Assembly: GCA_946183755.1 (NCBI GenBank)
Contig: CAMHCZ010000018.1
Span: forward strand, 1 to 17,420
Direction of reading: 5' to 3'
From: an uncultured bacterium
GTDB taxonomy: Bacteria; Bacteroidota; Bacteroidia; Bacteroidales; Paludibacteraceae
DNA: 17,420 nucleotides
Shown: positions 7,150-12,862 of the stretch, piece after piece
How the letters are laid out: each line of letters starts with the position of its first letter
How positions within the stretch are numbered: position 1 is the stretch's first letter
Made by a program: the position numbers and the translations under genes
Notes under the pieces: model-generated
Told to the model about the DNA's origin: nothing
The model's database searches: none
Seen by the model: the letters and a program-made list of their open reading frames with translations, nothing else

Positions 7150-8181
7150 ATGAAGATTTCTGTATGCGTCCCTGTATATAATGTCGAGCCATATATAGAA
7201 AGATGCGCATATTCACTTTTCAATCAGACATATGACGATGTTGAATATATCTTTGTTGATGACGGTTCGACAGATTCCAGCATCAGCATATTAAAGAGCG
7301 TTATTGAGAAATTCCCACAACGAAAGAAGCAAACCAGGATAATCACTCACCCTTACAACAAGGGGCTTTCTGCTGCAAGAAAGACTTCCATCCTCGCATC
7401 AACTGGAGATTACATTTCCATTGTCGACAGCGACGACTGGGTAGAGCACAACATGCTTGAGGTAATGATTAAGAAGGCAATTGAAGAGGACGCGGACATC
7501 ACCACATGTGACCTGTCTCATGAAAGCGACAAAGGTCATCTGTTCATAGAAAACTCATATTCCGAGACACCGACTGGCTGTCCTTTCGACGATGTCATAA
7601 CAGAAAGAATCGGTTACACAATTTGGAACAAGTTGTATAAACGCTCGCTATGGCTGGAACACGACTGTTTTTCTCCCGAAGGGCTTAACTATGGCGAGGA
7701 TCGCTATTCTTGCATGAGACTTTCGTTTTACGCAAACAAAATCGTGCATACAGGAGTAACACTATATCATTATTATAGATCCAATCCTATTTCATACACA
7801 GCGTTTCACACAAAAATGCACATCGAGAGCATGGCTCGTTATTGGGAGGATATGGACATCTTCCTTGAAGAACACGGTTTGAGAGGGAAATACGCTGACA
7901 TAACCGCTGTTCAAAAAATATCAAACAAAGCGGCTTTAATGCTCTCGGTGAACAGCAACAGTATTAGGAAGGAATACGCAAACCTTTTTAGAGAAGAGGA
8001 AAAAACATACATTTCACACCTCAATGGAGGATATTGGGTCATTGAGACATTAATATATAACAAACTCTGGATTCTCGTTTCGTTATTCTGTTTCTATGCC
8101 CATAACATATACCCAATAAAGCAACGCCTCCTGAAACATTTTAAAAGAAACACGCAAACCCAAAGTACATCTGCAGACTAA
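7150..8181 (+). CDS. Glycosyltransferase family 2 (GT-A fold)
   Basis: The protein has 343 residues from ATG 7150 (MKISVCVPVYN). The frame is open further upstream, but that part lies inside the flippase and adds nothing family-like. The N-terminal GT-A domain (1-~210) has ISVCVPVYNVEPYIERC, the nucleotide-binding FVDDGSTD (D37, D38), a GLSAARKTS segment and the metal-binding VDSDDW (D93, D95, D96). NYGEDRYSCMRLSFYA near residue 190 supplies the ED motif carrying the likely catalytic base. The C-terminal part has one hydrophobic stretch (WILVSLFCFYAHN) that may associate with the membrane. It probably adds a sugar to the cytosolic lipid-linked glycan; donor unknown. It is clearly more A/T-rich than its neighbours. 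It ends 2 nt before the stop of the converging methyltransferase gene, leaving no room for an ordinary terminator. Confidence 0.93.
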   Translation: MKISVCVPVYNVEPYIERCAYSLFNQTYDDVEYIFVDDGSTDSSISILKSVIEKFPQRKKQTRIITHPYNKGLSAARKTSILASTGDYISIVDSDDWVEHNMLEVMIKKAIEEDADITTCDLSHESDKGHLFIENSYSETPTGCPFDDVITERIGYTIWNKLYKRSLWLEHDCFSPEGLNYGEDRYSCMRLSFYANKIVHTGVTLYHYYRSNPISYTAFHTKMHIESMARYWEDMDIFLEEHGLRGKYADITAVQKISNKAALMLSVNSNSIRKEYANLFREEEKTYISHLNGGYWVIETLIYNKLWILVSLFCFYAHNIYPIKQRLLKHFKRNTQTQSTSAD

Positions 8182-8183
8182 CG

Positions 8184-8912
8184 CTACATTGATTTTATTC
8201 TGGCGAGATAGTCGTAATGCTCGCCCTCTGCCACAAGTTCTGCCTTAAGACCGCATGACGATGCCGCAGAAGCAAGCAGCGCGAAGTCGGCGTAAAGCCA
8301 ATCGAAAGGCTCGCCCTTGATTTTTCCATACACCATCTGATAGTCCACTTCGCCATAGTAACCGGCATCCGCCTCGATGTCAAAACTGCCGTCCTCGTCC
8401 TCATAGACGTACTTCAGGTCGCTTGAGTCGATAAGTATCTGCCCATTTGGAGCCAGCAGCTGTTTGAGCCGACCGAGCAGCAAGGGCAGACGCTCTGCCT
8501 TGCCGGCTATGCCTGTGCCGTTCATCAGCAGCAGAATGGTGTCATACATTCCTCCCAGCCTATTGTCCATAAGGTTTATGCACTCCACGTCCTTGACACC
8601 GCGCAGCCTCATCGCTTCGCAGCTCAACGGCGATATGTCTATGGCCTTGACCGTTTTGCCTTCGTTCTGAAGTTCAAGAGCATGGCAGCCTGCTCCAGCG
8701 CCGACATCGAGGATGCGTCCATGCGCCATCTCAAGAGCCTTACGCTCCAACATCGGCATATCCTTGAACTTACGGAAAAGATGCTTGACCGGCATCTCGT
8801 CGTCATCGAACATAGACGACAGCACACGCAGCTTCCCTGCCCTGCCTTTCTGCAGAAAGTCCATTATCGCCGCGCCCATCGGGTCCTTATCGTATGGTAA
8901 AACACCTGCCAT
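8184..8912 (-). CDS. Class I SAM-dependent methyltransferase
   Basis: The protein has 242 residues from ATG 8912. Motif I, ILDVGAGAGCHALEL (67-81), is the glycine-rich SAM loop. KAIDISPLSCEAM (89-101) gives the acidic residue D92 that binds the ribose. MYDTILLLMNGTGIAGKAERLPLLL carries motif IV, followed by LLAPNGQILIDSSDLKYVYED. The stretch before motif I (YDKDPMGAAIMDFLQKG and MPVKHLFRKFKDMP) is typical of an uncharacterised Bacteroidota subgroup. No substrate-specific feature is visible, so small molecule, lipid and quinone all remain open. It lies after the thrC terminator with only 25 nt from the terminator T-run to its ATG and no TAnnTTTG box, so it is probably expressed by read-through. 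It converges on the glycan operon with a 2-nt gap. Confidence 0.85.
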   Translation of the reverse strand: MAGVLPYDKDPMGAAIMDFLQKGRAGKLRVLSSMFDDDEMPVKHLFRKFKDMPMLERKALEMAHGRILDVGAGAGCHALELQNEGKTVKAIDISPLSCEAMRLRGVKDVECINLMDNRLGGMYDTILLLMNGTGIAGKAERLPLLLGRLKQLLAPNGQILIDSSDLKYVYEDEDGSFDIEADAGYYGEVDYQMVYGKIKGEPFDWLYADFALLASAASSCGLKAELVAEGEHYDYLARIKSM

Positions 8913-8937
8913 TGTAAAAATAGAATATCGTTGCCAT

Positions 8938-8966
8938 AAAAAAGGTCAGCCTCATCGACCGACCTT
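8938..8966 (-). terminator. Rho-independent terminator after thrC
   Basis: Read on the minus strand, AAGGTCGG (8966-8959) pairs with CTGACCTT (8949-8942) through one G.U, around the 9-nt loop TCGATGAGG. A run of six T ends at 8938. It lies 25 nt after the thrC stop codon and just upstream of the methyltransferase gene. Confidence 0.75.
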
Positions 8967-8991
8967 CCTAACATATAATTGCCTTTGTTTA

Positions 8992-10296
8992 TTATGCGTT
9001 CTTCATCAGGAAATCCTTGAAGTCAGCGAACTGCTTGGTCAGCTCCACGCTCTGCTTAGTGCCGCGCATGAATGCCTGCAGACGCTCAGGTATCGCGATT
9101 TCGTTGCCGGTTATCGCCTCCACCTTCTCCTTGAACTTGGCAGGGTGCGCTGTCTCCAGGAACACTCCCACCTCGCCAGCCTTCAGGCCTTCCTTCAGAG
9201 CCTGGTATCCGCAAGCACCATGAGGGTCAAGCTGGTAGCCCGTAGATTTCAAGCAGTTGCGTATAGCATCGGCTATCTGCTCGTCGTTGTATCTTGCGCC
9301 GCTTATGTCCTTTCTCACAGCCTCCACATCCTTGCCGTAGAGGTCCATGACTCTGGCGAAGTTGCTTGGGTCGCCCACGTCCATAGCGTTGGCGAGCGTT
9401 GCCACAGATGGGCGTGGCTCGTATTTGCCCGAAAGCAGGTAGTTGTAGAAAATATCGTTGCTGTTGTTTGACGCGATGAATCTCTTTATAGGCAGGCCCA
9501 TTCTCTTGCCGAACAGTCCGGCTGTAATATTGCCGAAGTTGCCGCTTGGCACGCATACCACAACGTCCTTGCCTGGCTCTGCCTTCTTCATCTGAGCATA
9601 AGCGTAGAAATAATAGAATGCCTGAGGCAGGAATCGCGCCACGTTGATAGAGTTGGCTGATGTGAGCTTGAACTTGGCATTGAGGTCGGCGTCCATGAAA
9701 GCGTTCTTCACAAGCGCCTGGCAGTCGTCGAACGTTCCGTCCACTTCTACGGCAGTTATGTTCTTACCGAGCGTTGTGAACTGGCACTCCTGTATTGGGC
9801 TGACCTTGCCTTTAGGATAAAGCACGAACACCTTGATGCCGTCAACGCCGAGGAATCCATTTGCCACAGCGCTTCCTGTGTCGCCTGAAGTGGCTACAAG
9901 CACATTGACCTCGCCCGCGCCCTCCTTCTTGATGAAATAGCCCAAAAGACGCGACATGAATCTTGCGCCCACATCCTTGAATGCGAGTGTAGGTCCGTGG
10001 AACAACTCAAGAGAGTAGATGTTGTCCTCCACCTTGACCGCAGGGACATCGAAACTAAGAGTGTCATACACTATCTTCTTGAGGCTGTCGGCATCCACGT
10101 CCTCGCCGAAGAAGGCGTCAGCCACTTTGTAGGCGATTTCCTGGAACGAGAGGTTCTCTATGTTGTCAAAAAACTCTTTTGGCAGAGCCTTGATCTTCTC
10201 TGGCATGAACAAGCCCTTGTCGCTCGCTAATCCCTTAACTACGGCTTCCTCAAGTGTAGCCTGAGCAGCCTTGCCGTTTGTGCTGTAATATTTCAT
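8992..10296 (-). CDS. thrC: Threonine synthase
   Basis: The protein has 434 residues, the usual length for the bacterial/fungal class of threonine synthase. This PLP enzyme converts O-phospho-L-homoserine to L-threonine and phosphate in the cytosol. The N-terminus MKYYSTNGKA and ASDKGLFMPEKI are typical. HGPTLAFKDVGARF holds the Schiff-base lysine K107. ATSGDTGSAVANGF and VPSGNFGNITAGLFGKRMGLP carry the PLP-phosphate and substrate-binding glycine/serine loops. DPHGACGYQALKEG and LETAHPAKFKE are late family motifs. It is last in the nrnA - apgM-like - thrC run, 61 nt downstream of the ApgM-type gene, and is followed by a terminator. No leader peptide rich in Thr/Ile codons is visible in that gap, so attenuation control is not supported here. 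Confidence 0.97.
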   Translation of the reverse strand: MKYYSTNGKAAQATLEEAVVKGLASDKGLFMPEKIKALPKEFFDNIENLSFQEIAYKVADAFFGEDVDADSLKKIVYDTLSFDVPAVKVEDNIYSLELFHGPTLAFKDVGARFMSRLLGYFIKKEGAGEVNVLVATSGDTGSAVANGFLGVDGIKVFVLYPKGKVSPIQECQFTTLGKNITAVEVDGTFDDCQALVKNAFMDADLNAKFKLTSANSINVARFLPQAFYYFYAYAQMKKAEPGKDVVVCVPSGNFGNITAGLFGKRMGLPIKRFIASNNSNDIFYNYLLSGKYEPRPSVATLANAMDVGDPSNFARVMDLYGKDVEAVRKDISGARYNDEQIADAIRNCLKSTGYQLDPHGACGYQALKEGLKAGEVGVFLETAHPAKFKEKVEAITGNEIAIPERLQAFMRGTKQSVELTKQFADFKDFLMKNA

Positions 10297-10357
10297 CTAT
10301 CGTTAGTGTTGTTGGCACGCGTTATATGCAGCCAAAGTGTTTTGTTTTTATTGTTTA

Positions 10358-11632
10358 TCAGCTTCCCCACTTCTTCTTCAGAGCGCTCTTCATCTTTCTG
10401 TATCCCACAGTGAATGAGCTTGTGTGTGTCAGAGCGTTCATGAATTCATTGCCGTAAAGCTCGCCGTAAGCGCCTTCCTTCACCGACTCTTCATCGTATT
10501 TCTGCACCTTGTCCGGCTTGCTGCCTGGACGGTAAATCAGGAATGGCACAGGGTCGCTCGAGTGAGTCTTGGTGCGGCAGAATGTAGGATGGTCTGGGAG
10601 TATGGCGATTGTCACCTGGTCGTCGCCAGTCCACTTCGACACCTCTTCCCAGATTGGCTTAACGGCTCTGTCCTCCAGATACTGCACTGTGAGTTTCTTG
10701 AGCTCTGGGTCGCCTGCATGGCCAGCCTCGTCACTCGCCTCGATATGCAGGAACACGAAGTCGTTGTCCTTGAGCGCTTCGATGGCTGCTTGCGCCTTGC
10801 CTTCGTAGTTTGTGTCATAAAGACCGGTCGCGCCTTCCACCTCCACGACTTTAAGGCCGGCATAAGTACCGATGCCCTTTATCAGATCGACAGCCGAAAT
10901 GACTGCGCCGTTTCTGAAGTCGTATGTCTCGAGCAGCGTCTGCATGTGCGGACGATAGCCCGGCGACCATGGCCAGATGCTGTTAGCCATGTCCTTGCCT
11001 TCAGCCTTGCGCTTCACGTTTATAGGGTGGCTTTCGAGTATTGCCTGAGACTTGATAATGAGATCGTTAAGCAAGTCCGCAGTCTCCTTAGCGTCTGGCG
11101 TTGTAGGCTTCACAAGCACGCTCTTCCACTCCGCGCCTGGCACATCGTGAGGAGGTGTGCACGAAAGGTTCTTGTTTCCTCCCTTTATCTTAAGCAAGTG
11201 GCGGTATGAGACGCCGGTGTAGAACTGTATGTCGTCATTGCCAAGCTCCTTGTTCAGGAACTGTATGAGTTCGTTTGCCTCTTCTGTCGTGATATGTCCA
11301 GCCGAGTGGTTCTTTATCTTGCCGTCCTCGATGCAGATGAGGTTCACTCTCATCGCCATCTCATTCTTCAGGATAGGCACTCCCATGCTTGCTGCTTCAA
11401 GGCTGCCTCTTCCTTCGTAAACCTTCTCCACGTCATAACCCAAAAGCGACAAGTGCGCGATTTCGCTGCCTGGATGATATCCTTCTGGCACTGTATAAAG
11501 CAATCCGCATCTTCCTTTTGCTGCAAGCATGTCCATTGTCGGAGTGTCCGCCGCCTGCAGAGGTGTCTTGTTGCCAAGGGCAGGAATCGGTTCGTCCGCC
11601 ATTCCGTCACCTAAGATTATCAAATACTTCAT
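10358..11632 (-). CDS. ApgM-type phosphomutase family protein; candidate homoserine kinase
   Basis: The protein has 424 residues and belongs to the alkaline phosphatase superfamily, in the archaeal-type cofactor-independent phosphoglycerate mutase group (COG3635). Visible metal and catalytic residues are D9 (ILGDGMAD), the nucleophile S56 (HPGSEIAHLSLLGYD), D301 and H305 (ASDEAGHAGD), D347-H348 (LPDHPT) and H357 (KTHSSDP). All are present, so the enzyme should be active. Most annotations call it 2,3-bisphosphoglycerate-independent phosphoglycerate mutase. However, a Bacteroidota/deltaproteobacterial subgroup that sits beside thrA or thrC in genomes lacking thrB has been proposed as an alternative homoserine kinase (the TIGR02535 description). 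Its place 61 nt upstream of thrC here fits that role: it would make O-phosphohomoserine for ThrC. The gap to the upstream nrnA-type gene is 26 nt, so the three are likely one operon. Superfamily membership is certain; the substrate is inference. Confidence 0.88.
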   Translation of the reverse strand: MKYLIILGDGMADEPIPALGNKTPLQAADTPTMDMLAAKGRCGLLYTVPEGYHPGSEIAHLSLLGYDVEKVYEGRGSLEAASMGVPILKNEMAMRVNLICIEDGKIKNHSAGHITTEEANELIQFLNKELGNDDIQFYTGVSYRHLLKIKGGNKNLSCTPPHDVPGAEWKSVLVKPTTPDAKETADLLNDLIIKSQAILESHPINVKRKAEGKDMANSIWPWSPGYRPHMQTLLETYDFRNGAVISAVDLIKGIGTYAGLKVVEVEGATGLYDTNYEGKAQAAIEALKDNDFVFLHIEASDEAGHAGDPELKKLTVQYLEDRAVKPIWEEVSKWTGDDQVTIAILPDHPTFCRTKTHSSDPVPFLIYRPGSKPDKVQKYDEESVKEGAYGELYGNEFMNALTHTSSFTVGYRKMKSALKKKWGS

Positions 11633-11658
11633 TGCGTTTAGTTAGTTTATGTTGTTTC

Positions 11659-12699
11659 TTATTTTTCACTTTCACCTCGCCCGTTCCAGATTTCTGGAAG
11701 TATCTCCTCGACCTTCTTTCTGACCTGCTCCAGACCTATGTAGTAAGCCTCTCCTCCAGCAGCGTTCTTGTGTCCTCCGCCACCGAAGTACTTCGTCGCC
11801 ACAGTGTTCACAGGCACATCGCCTATGCTGCGGAACGACAGCTTTATCTTGTCCTTGTCCTGGCTTATGAATACAGACACCTGAATGCCTTGTATCTTCA
11901 TAGGCTCGTTCACAAAGCCTTCTGTGTCGCCTTTCTCGTAGGAATACTCAGCCTTCTCCTTGGCGTCAAGAGTCGTTATCGCCGCATGATATTCAGGGTA
12001 AAGCTTCATGTTGTCTTTCAGCAAATGGCCTCTGAGGCGTATCTGGCTTTCCTTGGCGTTATTATTCACCTTGCGGTAGATTTCCTCTTTGTCTATGCCT
12101 CTCTTCATCAGCTCCGCCACGATGTAATAAAGCTCGATGTCGTTGCTGCTGTAAGTGAAGTTGCCGGTGTCGGTCATAAGGCCTGTGTAAAGGCACTCTG
12201 CCACTTCCTTGGTTATATCCTCGGCGTGGCCCATTCTGCAGATAAGTCGGAAAACGACCTCGCATGTGGCCGCCATTTCAGGATATTCAATTATGACATC
12301 GAAATTGCTTGTTGGCTCAAGGTGGTGGTCAAGCAGCAGTTTCTTAGCCTTCGACCTCTCAAGGGCAGGCTGCGCCGACGCGACTCTCTTTGTGCTGTTG
12401 AAGTCCTGACAGATAATCAAATCGGCGCCTTCGAGAGCAGCCTCAGCCGCCTCAACCTGACTTCTGTGTATCAGCACCTCGTCCATGCCTGGCATCCATT
12501 CGAAGCCACGAGGACAATCATCCGGGAAAACCACTGTAGCGTCCTTGTCCAACTGTTTCAAGAACTGAAACATGCCAAGAGCAGAACCCATCGCATCGCC
12601 GTCCGGCGAAGTGTGGGTAATGATAGCTATCTTCTGAGCTTCGTATATCAGTTCTTTAGCCGCTGATATCTTATCTTCTGATATTACTTTACTAATCAT
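11659..12699 (-). CDS. nrnA: DHH/DHHA1 phosphoesterase, NrnA-like (nanoRNase / pAp phosphatase)
   Basis: The protein has 346 residues from ATG 12699 (MISKVISEDK). The open frame reaches a TTG at 12738 but that would cross the putative promoter. The DHH domain (about 20-200) has HTSPDGDAMGSALG (H29, D33, D35), CQDFNS (D99), the namesake LLLDHH (D124-H125-H126) and GLMTDTGNFTYS (D177), which together bind two Mn ions. The DHHA1 domain ends with RSIGDVPVNTVATKYFGGGGHKNAAGG (290-316), whose glycine/histidine loop binds substrate. NrnA enzymes degrade 2-5 nt RNA or DNA fragments and dephosphorylate 3'-phosphoadenosine 5'-phosphate, replacing Orn in many bacteria. It starts the run leading to the ApgM-type gene and thrC (26 nt to the next gene) and lies just downstream of comEC on the same strand. 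Specificity between nanoRNA and pAp cannot be decided by eye. Confidence 0.92.
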   Translation of the reverse strand: MISKVISEDKISAAKELIYEAQKIAIITHTSPDGDAMGSALGMFQFLKQLDKDATVVFPDDCPRGFEWMPGMDEVLIHRSQVEAAEAALEGADLIICQDFNSTKRVASAQPALERSKAKKLLLDHHLEPTSNFDVIIEYPEMAATCEVVFRLICRMGHAEDITKEVAECLYTGLMTDTGNFTYSSNDIELYYIVAELMKRGIDKEEIYRKVNNNAKESQIRLRGHLLKDNMKLYPEYHAAITTLDAKEKAEYSYEKGDTEGFVNEPMKIQGIQVSVFISQDKDKIKLSFRSIGDVPVNTVATKYFGGGGHKNAAGGEAYYIGLEQVRKKVEEILPEIWNGRGESEK

Positions 12700-12715
12700 G
12701 TCTTTAAACAGAAAG

Positions 12716-12723
12716 CAAATATA
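12716..12723 (-). promoter_or_regulatory. Putative -7 box for the nrnA - thrC operon
   Basis: Read on the minus strand this is TATATTTG, a full match to TAnnTTTG, ending 16 nt before the nrnA ATG at 12699. The implied 5' leader would be only about 10 nt. I see no TTTG -33 element at the expected spacing; a TTG at 12738-12736 is too close. Confidence 0.45.
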
Positions 12724-12819
12724 CAAATATCTTGTCAAGATTATGCCTATTTAAGCATTTGTAACATGGTGCGAAGAGAACGGCATGCCAAAAAACCAAG
12801 GAAATATACATTACAAGCC

Positions 12820-12862
12820 TGCGAATAATAAACAATGGCATTATAATACTACATTATTCGCA
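12820..12862. repeat. Inverted repeat overlapping the comEC stop codon
   Basis: The arms TGCGAATAAT (12820-12829) and ATTATTCGCA (12853-12862) are perfect 10-bp reverse complements separated by a 23-nt A/T-rich spacer. The right arm contains the comEC stop (TAA, complement of 12854-12856). No T-run follows the stem on either strand, so it is not a standard intrinsic terminator. It could stabilise the comEC mRNA 3' end, be a protein-binding site, or be chance in A/T-rich DNA. The rest of the 154-nt gap holds the nrnA -7 box and nothing else I recognise. Confidence 0.6.

Noticed and set aside
8942..8966. The hairpin between thrC and the methyltransferase as a riboswitch (for example SAM-responsive)
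   Set aside because: Only a simple 8-bp stem with a T-run is present, and there is not enough sequence for a ligand-binding aptamer.
8713..9471. A 252-codon plus-strand open frame
   Set aside because: It runs antisense through the methyltransferase start, the terminator and the thrC 3' end. The protein looks like a shadow of those genes.
10297..10357. A thr leader peptide/attenuator before thrC
   Set aside because: The 61-nt gap has no short reading frame rich in Thr or Ile codons and no terminator-antiterminator pair that I can see.
10424..11209. A 261-codon plus-strand open frame
   Set aside because: It lies entirely antisense to the ApgM-type gene, with no family-like sequence.
11389..12666. 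A 425-codon open frame on the plus strand
   Set aside because: It lies antisense to the 5' part of the ApgM-type gene, the 26-nt gap and most of the nrnA-type gene. Its translation (rich in Leu, Val, Cys, His and Arg) has no recognisable domain, while both minus-strand genes are full-length with intact active sites. It is open because the sense genes rarely use the codons that read as stops in that frame.
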